From assembly GCA_965221855.1 (NCBI GenBank), contig CBDCSV010000008.1, positions 124,001 through 188,000 on the forward strand: a stretch of DNA of 64,000 nucleotides, read 5' to 3'. The DNA is from JAJDXO01 sp965221855 (GTDB lineage Bacteria; Pseudomonadota; Alphaproteobacteria; Rhodospirillales; UBA2165). A program made the translations under genes and the position numbers. Of the stretch, positions 35,702-44,039 are shown one piece after another. The first letter of the stretch is position 1, and each line of letters begins with the position of its first letter. The notes below the pieces were generated by a model. That model had not been told where the DNA came from. It made no database searches and worked only from the letters and a program-made list of their open reading frames with translations.

Positions 35702-36883
35702 GGATTCCTCTGCGAAAAGGGGATTCCCGATGGGTTTGAGATGTGATTCATTGGTGTCATCAACCGTTGGAGGGGTCGATGAGCGGCAAGGGTCAGTTGG
35801 GTTTCGCGGAAGCGTTTGTCTCTCCGGGTCTTGGGTCCAACCCGAAGCTGGAGCGTCTGGATGAGCTGATCGACTGGTCTCCGCTCGGGCGCCTGGCGTC
35901 GGAGGTCCGCCCGGGGCGCCGGGGCCGTCCGCCCTATGCGCCCTTGTCGATGTTGAAGGCGCTCTATCTGCAGGCGCTCTACGATCTGTCGGACCCGGGC
36001 CTGGAGGAAGCGCTGCTGGACCGGCTGTCGTTCCGGCGTTTCTGCGGCTTTGCGCTGGACGCCCCGACGCCGGACGAGACCACGATCTGGCGCTTCCGGG
36101 AAGATGCGGTCGCGGTGCTGGAAGCGGCCTTCGAGGAGATCAACCGCCAACTCGACGCGAAGGGGCTGCTGGTGCGCAAGGGCACGCTGATGGACGCCAC
36201 CCTGGTGGCCTCGGCCTCGCGCCCGCCGCCCTACAAGGCCGGCGCGGGGGCCAGGCACCCGCGCGAGCCCGATGCCGACTGGACCATGCGGAACGGCAAG
36301 GCCTTTTTCGGCTACAAGGCGCATGTCGGCGTCGACCGGGGCTCGAGCCTGGTCCGGCGGGCGGGCATGACCTCGGCCAAGATCTATGAGAGCACGGTCG
36401 CCGACGGGCTGATCTCTGGCGACGAGGGCGCGGCCTACGGCGACAAGGCCTACGAGCACAAGGGCCGCCGCGCCCGGCTCAAGGCGGCCGGGATCAAGGA
36501 CCGCATCATGCACCGGCGGCACAAGCACACCCCCCGGCTGCCCCATTGGCAGCAGCGCCGCAACGACCTGATCGCGCGGCATCGGGCACCGGTCGAGGCG
36601 GTGTTCTCCGCCCTCAAGCGGCTTTACGGGCTGCGCCGCGCAAAGGGCCTCACCCTCGAAAGAAACACCGCCCGCCTGATGGCCGCGGTCACCGTCTACA
36701 ACCTTCGAAGAGCCAGCAGCCTGCTCGCCGGACCCTGAGGGACCGGTGCGCCCGAAAACCGAAAACCCACCGCAATCCGGCCCGCAAACCCCAGGGCGGA
36801 CCCGCCGGGCGGTACCGCAATAGCCCCAAAACACCCACAACCCCCGCCACAAACCCAACCGCGCGACTTTCGCAGAGGAATCC
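35702..36883 (+). mobile_element. IS5-type insertion sequence inside a hairpin repeat
   Basis: 1182 bp with perfect 16-bp inverted ends GGATTCCTCTGCGAAA (35702-35717) and TTTCGCAGAGGAATCC (36868-36883). The flanks are the two arms of a hairpin, CCCTCCCCCTT (35688-35698) and AAGGGGGAGGG (36884-36894), so the element sits in the loop. No clear target duplication is seen. One transposase gene lies on the plus strand. Confidence 0.88.
35779..36738 (+). CDS. IS5-family transposase
   Basis: 319 aa from MSGKGQLGFAEAF, with GGAGG before the ATG. The N-terminal DUF772-like region contains GRRGRPPYAPLSMLKALYLQ (20 residues of it shown), followed by DDE residues in GTLMDATLV, the AYGDKAY strand and the C-terminal RAPVEAVFSALKR helix with the Glu. 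It is one complete frame without a frameshift. It is intact and alone in this window. Confidence 0.88.
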   Translation: MSGKGQLGFAEAFVSPGLGSNPKLERLDELIDWSPLGRLASEVRPGRRGRPPYAPLSMLKALYLQALYDLSDPGLEEALLDRLSFRRFCGFALDAPTPDETTIWRFREDAVAVLEAAFEEINRQLDAKGLLVRKGTLMDATLVASASRPPPYKAGAGARHPREPDADWTMRNGKAFFGYKAHVGVDRGSSLVRRAGMTSAKIYESTVADGLISGDEGAAYGDKAYEHKGRRARLKAAGIKDRIMHRRHKHTPRLPHWQQRRNDLIARHRAPVEAVFSALKRLYGLRRAKGLTLERNTARLMAAVTVYNLRRASSLLAGP

Positions 36884-37190
36884 AAGGGGGAGGGGATCTG
36901 GTTTGGGAGGGGGGGACTGGCAAAGAGCGGCCGATCGCACATATTGATAAGGGAGCGTGGTCCGCGGACGCCAACCCATGATTTTGCCTGGGATTCCCGC
37001 GCGCAAAAATGCGCGCAAAGGCGCCGAATTGGAATTTAACCAAGTCATCAAATGTCTATTAATGTCCATGAATGTCCATTACAGCCCGCGCGATCGGGCC
37101 TGATTCGAAATTTTCGTTGGAAATATATTCCAAGCCCCGCCCGCGCCATCCGAAAGCCGGCTTCGTCCTCCGCCAATCGAGTCCGGAACC
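36884..37190. other. intergenic region between the IS5-type and IS630-type elements
   Basis: About 300 bp with no recognisable gene. It begins with the right arm of the disrupted hairpin and contains an AT-richer block with three tandem 10-bp repeats at 37051-37080. No promoter or RNA gene is evident. Confidence 0.5.
37051..37080. repeat. three tandem 10-bp repeats (AATGTCYATK)
   Basis: AATGTCTATT, AATGTCCATG and AATGTCCATT follow one another without gaps in an AT-rich island. A 10-bp period equals one helical turn. The function is unknown; no gene starts nearby. Confidence 0.7.
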
Positions 37191-37192
37191 TA

Positions 37193-38242
37193 GAGCGTTT
37201 CATATTTTGACGGAAGCGTATCCTGCGTTTTTGAAGTAGTTGGCGCATTGCTGTGGCTCGATGGTGTCGATGAGGCTCCCGAGATGGCGCCATAAGTCGT
37301 CGATCTCCCGCTTCTGGGCGTTTCTCATCCAGTGCTTGATTTGGGCAAAGGTCTGCTCGATGGGATTGAGGTCGGGGGAATATTTGGGCAGGAGCCACAG
37401 CTTGGCTCCGGCGGCACGGATGGCGTTTCGCACGGCTTTTGACTTGTGGCTGCCGAGATTGTCCATGATGACGATGTCGCCGGGCACCAGGGTCGGCACG
37501 AGCAGCTGCTCGACGTAGGCGCGGAAGCACACGCCATTGATGGGGCCGTCGAAGACGCAGGGCGCGGTGAACCGGTCGCAGCGCAGCGCGCCGATGAAGG
37601 TCAGGGTGTGCCACCGCCCATGGGGGGCAAAGCCGCGGACCCGCTCCCCTTTCGGCCCCCAGCCGCGCAGCGGGGCCATATTGGTCCGGATCCAGGTTTC
37701 ATCAATGAATACCAGCCGTTCGGGATCAAGCTTTGCCTGCCACGCCTTCCAGCGCCTGCGATGGCGGGCGATGTCCGCGCGCGCCCGTTCAACGGCGAAC
37801 AGGGTTTTTTTTAAAGCGCAGCCCTTCACGGCGCAGAAACAGCCATACCGTGCTGTGGGATACCCTGACACCCCGAGCGGCCAACTCGTCTCTCAACCGA
37901 TGCAGCGTCAGATGCGGCTCCTGGTCGATCCGGCCGACAATGAACTCCCGATGGGGCTCAAGAACCCGGCGGCGGTGACCGCCCATCTTGCCGGGCGCAA
38001 CACTCCCCGTCCGCCGGTAGCGCTGCGACCACTTAACCACGCTCGAAACCGCAACCCCAAACCGAGCCGCTACAGCGCGGCAACTCTCCCCCGCCAAAAC
38101 CGCCAAAACAACACGCTCTCGCAAATCAATCGAATAAGGTCTCGCCATGAATGCTGGCCTCCTTGCCCAGCATCCATCTTGAATCATGGTTCGCCCATAC
38201 TTGGGAATCCCTAAAATGATTCAATCAATCTCAAATACGCTC
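37193..38242 (-). mobile_element. IS630-type insertion sequence A
   Basis: 1050 bp flanked by TA dinucleotides (37191-37192 and 38243-38244), the target duplication of the IS630/Tc1 superfamily. The ends share AGAGCGT followed by a T-rich stretch as short inverted repeats. It carries a two-frame transposase on the minus strand. Its right end lies 11 bp beyond the stop of the MBL lipoprotein gene. Confidence 0.85.
37200..38148 (-). CDS. IS630-family transposase A, two overlapping frames joined at an A8 tract
   Basis: OrfA runs from MARPYSIDLRERVVLAV (38148) to a stop at 37789 and holds the helix-turn-helix domain. OrfB, ending at 37200, holds the DDE domain: VFIDETWIRTNM, IVIMDNLGSHKS and SPDLNPIEQTF. 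The frames meet at eight A residues (complement of 37805-37812), where FKKN in frame A continues as KKTLFAVERARAD in the other frame. Joining them needs a +1 (or -2) shift. The same A8 is found in element B, so this is probably a natural slippage site and not decay. Confidence 0.82.
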
Positions 38243-38253
38243 TAGGGCCCGGG

Positions 38254-39312
38254 CTACAGACTATCCAGGTCGACGGTCTCGCCGATGCGCATGATGCGTT
38301 TGGCGACGCCTTTCTCGTTGGCCGCCGCGAACGCCGCCAGCCCGTCTTTCGGCGTATCTTCGCCGAGCGGGAGCGTTCCCCAATGCATCGGCACCGCCGT
38401 CCTGGCGCCGATGATCCTGGCCAGCCTGAGAGCCTCGGCCGGATTGGTGTGCATCGGCCGCATGAAATCCCGGGGCAGGAAGGCGCCGATGGGGATAAGG
38501 GCGATGTCCGCCGGGCCTACCCTGGGGGCGACCTCGCTTTCGAACACCGGACCGAAGCCGGTGTCGCCGACAAACCAGATTTTCTTCCCCGCGCCTTCGA
38601 TCATGAAGCCGTTCCAGAGGGATTCGTTGGTATCGCCGAGGGTGCGCCTGGACCAGTGAATGGTCGGGGTCGAGGTGAGCTTCACGCCGCCGACCGTGGT
38701 TTCGTCATACCAGTCCACTTCCTTGACATTGGTGAGGCCCGCCCGCCGGGTCAGTTCACCAAGGCCCAGCGGCACCAGGACCAGGGTGTCCCGCTTGCGC
38801 GCCGCCAATGCCTGCAGGCTCGGGATGTCGTAGGCGTCGTAGTGGTTATGCGAGATCAGGATGACGTCGATCGGAGGCAAATCCTCGATCTTCAGTCCCG
38901 GCGGGACGTAACGCTTGGGGCCCGCGAAGGCGACCGGCGAGGCGCGCTCCGAGAAAAACGGATCGGTCAGGACATTGACGCCGCCGAGGGTGATGAGGAA
39001 CGTTGCGTGATTGATCCATGTCATCCGGGGATTCGGCGTTGCGGCCAGCCGGGCCTTTGCTTCCTCGTACGGGACCACATGGTTCGGCGGAATGGTCGAG
39101 GTGTCGAACTCCTCGGTCAGGCGCCGGGAGACGAAACGGAAGAACCGGGCCGGCTCGATGGTCCGCTTGAGGCTGCCCGGCGGGTTCTGAAACCCGGTTT
39201 CGGTGTGGTGATATTTGCTCGGATCGTACCGGCTTTCCTGGGCGATTCCCGACGCGCAGCCGGCCAGGAACAGCGCGGCGGCGGCGATCGGAAACATGAC
39301 GCGGAAACCCAT
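38254..39312 (-). CDS. MBL-fold metallo-hydrolase lipoprotein (NAPE-PLD/RomA-like)
   Basis: 352 aa from MGFRVMFPIAAAALFLAGCA. The signal peptide with lipobox LAGC predicts a lipid-anchored periplasmic protein. Metallo-beta-lactamase fold with WINHATFLI, SHNHYDAYD, a later VGDTGFG and MHTNPAEA/MHWGT strands. In the first motif the usual HxHxDH ends in Ala, not His. Relatives resemble N-acyl-phosphatidylethanolamine phospholipase D and UlaG; the substrate is unknown. An IS630-type element sits just after its stop. Confidence 0.82.
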   Translation of the reverse strand: MGFRVMFPIAAAALFLAGCASGIAQESRYDPSKYHHTETGFQNPPGSLKRTIEPARFFRFVSRRLTEEFDTSTIPPNHVVPYEEAKARLAATPNPRMTWINHATFLITLGGVNVLTDPFFSERASPVAFAGPKRYVPPGLKIEDLPPIDVILISHNHYDAYDIPSLQALAARKRDTLVLVPLGLGELTRRAGLTNVKEVDWYDETTVGGVKLTSTPTIHWSRRTLGDTNESLWNGFMIEGAGKKIWFVGDTGFGPVFESEVAPRVGPADIALIPIGAFLPRDFMRPMHTNPAEALRLARIIGARTAVPMHWGTLPLGEDTPKDGLAAFAAANEKGVAKRIMRIGETVDLDSL

Positions 39313-39317
39313 GCGCT

Positions 39318-39470
39318 CTACTCCTCGGCCCGGATGCGTTTGTCGATGGGTTCGATGCCGGAGCGGTGCGCCGAAGCCTCCGCCGCCGGAAAATCGTTGG
39401 TCGCTGCCTGCTGCATGGCCCCCGGCGTGTCCCTGGCCCTGTTGCCCCAATTCGAAATGATATAGCCCAT
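39318..39470 (-). CDS. small hypothetical protein
   Basis: About 50 aa from MGYIISNWGNRARDT, or 65 aa if a GTG at 39515 is used. Rich in Ala and charged residues with no membrane segment. It ends 5 bp before the MBL lipoprotein start on the same strand, which suggests an operon. No ribosome binding site is convincing and no family is recognised, so it may not be real. Confidence 0.35.
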   Translation of the reverse strand: MGYIISNWGNRARDTPGAMQQAATNDFPAAEASAHRSGIEPIDKRIRAEE

Positions 39471-39589
39471 GACGCCGCCGACGCCAGACCCGGCGCGGGG
39501 GCGGTTCCACGGCACGCGATCGAACGGCCATGCGGCCCGGATGGCTTTTTCCTTTTTCGGGTCAGGGGTTTGGGGCAGACTCCGGGCCC

Positions 39590-41590
39590 ATGAAAAACCG
39601 CTGGTCGAAGAAACGGGCGGCCGAATGGCGCCGCAGGACCTCCCCCAAGGGCCTCGGTGAGCTTGTTTACGCGTCCCGGCTGTTGGGCGGCGAAGCCGCC
39701 CTCGTTCTGCACGGCGGCGGCAATAGCTCGGCGAAACTGCGGGTGCGGGGCGAGAACCGGCTCTACGTCAAGGGCAGCGGCCGGGACATGTCGGCCATCG
39801 GGGCGGCGGGCTTCACGGCGCTCAGGCTGGACCCGCTGCTGGAGCTGCGTTCCCGTCGGTCCCTGGACGACGACGGGATGGTCGACCGGTTGTCCGCGGC
39901 CAAGGTGTCGGCCAAAGCGCCGGCGCCGTCCGTCGAAACCCTCCTGCACGCCTTTCTGCCGGCTCCGTATGTCGTCCACAGCCATGCCAACGCGATCCTC
40001 GCCCTGACCAATCAGCAGGCCGCCAGGGACCTGTGCCGGCAGGCATTCGGCGACGCGGCGGTGGTGGCCGGCTACGTCAGGTCCGGGTTTGCCCTTGCCA
40101 AGCGGGTTGCCGCGGCGGCCGGCGAGAACCCGGCCGCGGCCGGCATCATCGTTCCCCATCACGGCATCTTCACCTTCGGCGAAACCGCCGAGGAAGCCTA
40201 TGGCCGGATGATTTCGCTGGTTGATGCGGCGGAGAAACGCCTCGGGAAGGGCCGCAAACCGGGATTTGCCCGGTCCCCCCTGCCCCGCCGCCTCGCGGCC
40301 GTTGCGGATGTGGCGCCGGTTCTGAGAGGCCTCTATGATGACCGGCTCTCTCCGGTCATGAACTTCCGGACAAGCGACGTCATCCGCCGGTTCGTCGACG
40401 GAAAGGACCTGAAGCGCTACGGAAATGCCGGCACCGCCACCCCCGACCATGTCATCCGCACCAAATCCAAGCCGCTGATCGTGCCGCCGCCGGAGGCGGG
40501 CGCAATGGACGAGTTTCGCGCCGGCGCCCAACGGGCATGCGCCGGCTACCAACGGATGTATGACCGCTACATCGGCAGGAATCGCAAGCAGCTTGATGGT
40601 CTGGAGCCCGCCGACCCCCTGCCCCGGGTGATCCTCGTGCCGGGGCTGGGGTTGTTCGGCGTGGGCGAAGACGCGGCGGCGGCCGCCGCCGCGGCCGACA
40701 TCGCGGAGGCCAACGTGGCGACGATTACCGATGCGGAACGGGTCGGCCGCTTCAAGCCGCTGGCCGAGTGGCACGTCTTCGACATCGAATACTGGCCGCT
40801 GGAGCGCGCCAAGCTCGGCGGCAGGAGCGCTCCACGATTTCAGGGCAAAATCGTTTTCGTGACCGGCGCCGCGGGCGCCATCGGGACGGCCATCGGAAAA
40901 GCGTTTCGCTCGGTTGGCGCCGAGGTGGTGCTGACCGACGTGGACCATTCCAAGGTCGAAGCGACCGCCCAATCCCTTGGCGGGCACGGGATAGCGTGCG
41001 ATGTCACCAGGCCCGCCTCGGTGCGCCGCGCGTTCGATGCCGCCTGCGAGGCGTACGGCGGTGTGGATATGGTGGTCTCCAACGCCGGCGCCGCCTGGCA
41101 GGGAGAGATCGGGACGGTGGACGAGAAGACCCTCCGCGAAAGCTTCGAATTGAACTTCTTTGCCCACCAGACCGTCGCCCAGAACGCCGTCCGGGTCATG
41201 CGCGCCCAGGGCAACGGCGGCTGCCTGCTGTTCAACGCCTCCAAGCAGGCGGTGAACCCGGGGGCCGGCTTCGGACCCTATGGCCTGCCCAAGGCGGCGA
41301 CCCTGTTTCTGGTCCGCCAGTACGCGGTGGACCACGGCAAGGACGGGATCCGGTCCAACGGCGTCAATGCCGACCGAATTCGGTCCGGCCTGTTGACCGA
41401 TCAGATGATCAGGTCCCGCGCCGCCGCCCGCGGCCTCAGCGAGGCCGAGTACATGGGCGGCAATTTGCTGGGCCGGGAGGTCACGGCGGACGACGTCGCC
41501 CAGGCGTTCGTTTCGCTGGCGGCGGCGGAGAAAACCACCGGCGCCATTCTCACCGTCGACGGCGGCAACATCGCCGCGGCGCTGAGGTAG
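39590..41590 (+). CDS. bifunctional class II aldolase / short-chain dehydrogenase (RhaD-like fusion)
   Basis: 666 aa from MKNRWSKKRAAEWRRR. The N-terminal half is a class II aldolase/adducin domain with the GGGNSSAKLR phosphate-binding segment, the HSHANAIL metal motif and IIVPHHGIFTFG. The C-terminal part from about residue 420 is an SDR with VFVTGAAGAIGTA and YGLPKAA as the catalytic Tyr-x3-Lys. Such fusions in other bacteria cleave rhamnulose 1-phosphate and oxidise the lactaldehyde formed. No rhamnose kinase or isomerase is near, so the sugar is unknown. It converges on lsrF. Confidence 0.85.
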   Translation: MKNRWSKKRAAEWRRRTSPKGLGELVYASRLLGGEAALVLHGGGNSSAKLRVRGENRLYVKGSGRDMSAIGAAGFTALRLDPLLELRSRRSLDDDGMVDRLSAAKVSAKAPAPSVETLLHAFLPAPYVVHSHANAILALTNQQAARDLCRQAFGDAAVVAGYVRSGFALAKRVAAAAGENPAAAGIIVPHHGIFTFGETAEEAYGRMISLVDAAEKRLGKGRKPGFARSPLPRRLAAVADVAPVLRGLYDDRLSPVMNFRTSDVIRRFVDGKDLKRYGNAGTATPDHVIRTKSKPLIVPPPEAGAMDEFRAGAQRACAGYQRMYDRYIGRNRKQLDGLEPADPLPRVILVPGLGLFGVGEDAAAAAAAADIAEANVATITDAERVGRFKPLAEWHVFDIEYWPLERAKLGGRSAPRFQGKIVFVTGAAGAIGTAIGKAFRSVGAEVVLTDVDHSKVEATAQSLGGHGIACDVTRPASVRRAFDAACEAYGGVDMVVSNAGAAWQGEIGTVDEKTLRESFELNFFAHQTVAQNAVRVMRAQGNGGCLLFNASKQAVNPGAGFGPYGLPKAATLFLVRQYAVDHGKDGIRSNGVNADRIRSGLLTDQMIRSRAAARGLSEAEYMGGNLLGREVTADDVAQAFVSLAAAEKTTGAILTVDGGNIAAALR

Positions 41591-41654
41591 CCGCGCCGCC
41601 GGCCGCACCCCCTCACCCCAACCCTCTCCCTCCAGGGGAAGGCTTCGAGGGACG

Positions 41655-42557
41655 CTACTCCGCCGCCTGCTGCGTACCGAGATCGGCCTTCAGGTCCTCG
41701 TACATCTCGAGCGCCGCCGCGGGTTTGGTGTTGTCGTGCACCACGGCGCCAACCGCCTGGATCATCGCGGCCGGGCTCGCCGACTGGAAGATGTTGCGGC
41801 CCATATCGACGCCGGCCGCGCCGGCATCGCAGGCCTTGTAGGCCATTTCGAGGGCTTCGAGTTCCGGCAGCTTCTTGCCGCCGGCGATGACAATGGGCAC
41901 CGGGCAGGCGGCGACCACGTTCTCGAATCCGGGCTCGAAGTAATAGCTCTTGACGTAATGGGCGCCGATCTCGGCGCAAATCCGGGTGGCCAGCGCGAAG
42001 TAGCGTTCGTCCCGGGTCATGTCGGCGCCGACCCCGGTGACCGCCAGGGTCGGGATGCCGTATCTGGTGCCGGTGTCGATGAGCCTGGTGACGTTGGCGA
42101 TGGATTTGTGCTCGTACTCGGCGCCGATATAGACCTGGGCGGCCATGGCGCAGGCGCCGAGGCGGATCGCGTCCTCGATGTCGACGGCGATCAGTTCGTT
42201 GGAAAGCTCGGTGAGGATCGACTGGCCGGCGGAGCAGCGCAGCACGACCGGCTTGGTGACGGACGCCGGTATGGATGTCCTGAGGGCGCCCCGGGTACAC
42301 ATCAGCACATCGGCGAAGGGCGCCAGCGGGCGGATGTTGAGATCGATGCGTTCCAGACCCGTGGTCGGTCCCTGGAAATAGCCGTGGTCGAAGGCGAGCA
42401 TGACCGTGCGTCCGGTATCGGGACGAAAAATCCGCGCCAGACGATTTTGCATTCCCCAATCCAGGGAATTCGAACCCTTGAGAAAGAAATTCTCACTCTC
42501 GTGGGGAATTTCGGGATGGAAGTCCTTGCCTTCCTTGATGTCGTCCTTATCGGCCAT
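41655..42557 (-). CDS. lsrF: 3-hydroxy-5-phosphonooxypentane-2,4-dione thiolase-like (LsrF)
   Basis: 300 aa from MADKDDIKEGKDF. It follows E. coli LsrF very closely by recall: AFDHGYFQGPTTGLERID, LMCTRGALR, QVYIGAEYEH, PIVIAGGKKLPE and GVDMGRNIFQS. Lys203 in YVKSYYFEPGFE is at the position of the E. coli Schiff-base lysine. LsrF transfers an acetyl unit from the autoinducer-2 breakdown product to CoA. No lsrACDB, lsrK or lsrG is seen here. Its convergent neighbour is the aldolase/SDR fusion, so a role in sugar-phosphate breakdown is also possible. Confidence 0.88.
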   Translation of the reverse strand: MADKDDIKEGKDFHPEIPHESENFFLKGSNSLDWGMQNRLARIFRPDTGRTVMLAFDHGYFQGPTTGLERIDLNIRPLAPFADVLMCTRGALRTSIPASVTKPVVLRCSAGQSILTELSNELIAVDIEDAIRLGACAMAAQVYIGAEYEHKSIANVTRLIDTGTRYGIPTLAVTGVGADMTRDERYFALATRICAEIGAHYVKSYYFEPGFENVVAACPVPIVIAGGKKLPELEALEMAYKACDAGAAGVDMGRNIFQSASPAAMIQAVGAVVHDNTKPAAALEMYEDLKADLGTQQAAE

Positions 42558-42788
42558 GTCGAGCGCTCTTCGATGGGAAACCGGATGTCCTGTTATACAC
42601 CAAGCCGCGCTTCCGGGCGCGCACATTGGGTGCGCACGATTCCCAGGTTATCCACATGAATATCCACAAAAGAAATTTATCCAACGGGCTGAAATACCGG
42701 CCAAAAATCGCCGGTTTCAATTTATCCACGGAAACGCCGTCCCGGCTGTGCACAGGATGGTCCGCAAATGTTCTCTTACAGGTCCCGG
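42558..42788. other. intergenic region between the dCTP deaminase gene and lsrF
   Basis: About 230 bp, lower in GC than its surroundings, with TTATCCACATG-like stretches at 42648-42680 and 42720-42730. These resemble DnaA-box-type TTATCCACA sequences (42649-42656, 42678 region and TTTATCCACGG at 42721). No gene is seen. It should contain the lsrF promoter. Confidence 0.45.
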
Positions 42789-43955
42789 TTAAGCGGGCGG
42801 CTTGAAGTGCTTGGATAATTTCAAGCCCTGACTCTGATAATTGGAGCCGATGCCGGTCCCGTAAAGTTGATCGGTTGCTTGCGTGAGGCGTTCATACACC
42901 AGACGGCCCATGGTCTGGCCGTCTTCCAGAACGAAGGGGACGTCCCGCGGACGGACCTCGAGCACCGCCCGGCTGCCTTGGCCGCCCGCCGCGTCATGGC
43001 CGAATCCGGGATCGAAAAAGCCGGCATAGTGCACCCGGAACTCTCCCACGTGGCTGTCGAAGGCGCGCATTTCCGCGGCGTGGTCGGGCGGCACGCTGAC
43101 CGCCTCCTTGGAGGCCAGGATGTAGAATTCATCCGGATCGAGGGTGATGTTGGTGGCGCCCCGGCTGACGATGGGATCCCAGAAGTCGTGGACCTCGTAG
43201 TAACCGTCCTTTTCCAGGTCGATGACCCCGGTGTGGCGCTTGGCCTTGTAGCCGATCACGCCGCCTTCGGCCGCGCCGGCGATGTCGACGGTGAACACGA
43301 CCCCCGATGTGGCGATATCCGCATCGTCGGCCGAGACCAGGGGCGAGGCTTCGTGGAGCCGGCGCATGGCCGCCATCGAAGCCGGCGGCTTGCCGCGCCG
43401 CAGCCGAAGCTGACTCAGCCGGGTCCCGGTCCGGACCAGGACACTGAAGGTCAGGGGCGAGATTTCGGCGTAGAGCTTGCCCCGGTAGCCCTCCTCGATA
43501 CGGTCGAATTCGGACGAATAATCGGTGATCACGCGGGTGAAGATATCCAGCCGCCCGGTCGACGATTTCGGGTTGGCCATGGCCGACATCATTCTCGGCA
43601 GCTTCAGTCCTTCGAGCAGCGGAACCACATAGACGCATCCCCGCTCGAGGACGGCGCCGCCGGTGATGTCGATCTCGTGCATGGTAAAGGCGTCGAGACG
43701 GCCCGCCACCGTTTTGCCGGCGCCCGGCAGGAAACTTCCCCGAACCCGGTAGGCGGTCGGGCCAAGCCGCAAATCCAGACTGGCCGGCTGAATTTGATCC
43801 TCGCCGACGGCGCGGTCCTCTGCGGCGAATATCTCACCGCTCGCCAGCAGTCCGCGGAGAGTCTGCGACGGCAGAATACCGGTCGAGTGGACGTTGCCGC
43901 CGCCGCCGGCGTCGTCGAACCCGTCCAGGGGCAGCGTGGCGGTGGTTTCGGTCAA
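42789..43955 (-). CDS. dcd: 2'-deoxycytidine 5'-triphosphate deaminase
   Basis: 388 aa, the long alphaproteobacterial form of dCTP deaminase, which makes dUTP from dCTP. Segments typical of the dUTPase-like trimeric fold include IQPASLDLRLGPTAYRV, MANPKSSTGRLDIFTRV with the nucleotide-binding serines, and GYRGKLYAEISPLTF. It appears as a tandem of two Dcd-like domains, about twice the length of E. coli Dcd. It stands alone between the dienelactone hydrolase and lsrF genes. Confidence 0.88.
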   Translation of the reverse strand: MTETTATLPLDGFDDAGGGGNVHSTGILPSQTLRGLLASGEIFAAEDRAVGEDQIQPASLDLRLGPTAYRVRGSFLPGAGKTVAGRLDAFTMHEIDITGGAVLERGCVYVVPLLEGLKLPRMMSAMANPKSSTGRLDIFTRVITDYSSEFDRIEEGYRGKLYAEISPLTFSVLVRTGTRLSQLRLRRGKPPASMAAMRRLHEASPLVSADDADIATSGVVFTVDIAGAAEGGVIGYKAKRHTGVIDLEKDGYYEVHDFWDPIVSRGATNITLDPDEFYILASKEAVSVPPDHAAEMRAFDSHVGEFRVHYAGFFDPGFGHDAAGGQGSRAVLEVRPRDVPFVLEDGQTMGRLVYERLTQATDQLYGTGIGSNYQSQGLKLSKHFKPPA

Positions 43956-44039
43956 TTCGAACTAGTCCCCAATCGAATGCCCACTATACCCGAATCGATC
44001 CCCCGGCGAGGGTCCATACGGACGGAACGCGCCCGGCGG

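Noticed and set aside
35581..36942. 453-aa minus-strand frame over the IS5-type element
   Set aside because: Antisense to an intact transposase and crossing both IS ends; not a gene.
38846..41608. 920-aa minus-strand open frame opposite the aldolase/SDR fusion and part of the MBL gene
   Set aside because: It is antisense to motif-bearing genes and shows no domains of its own.
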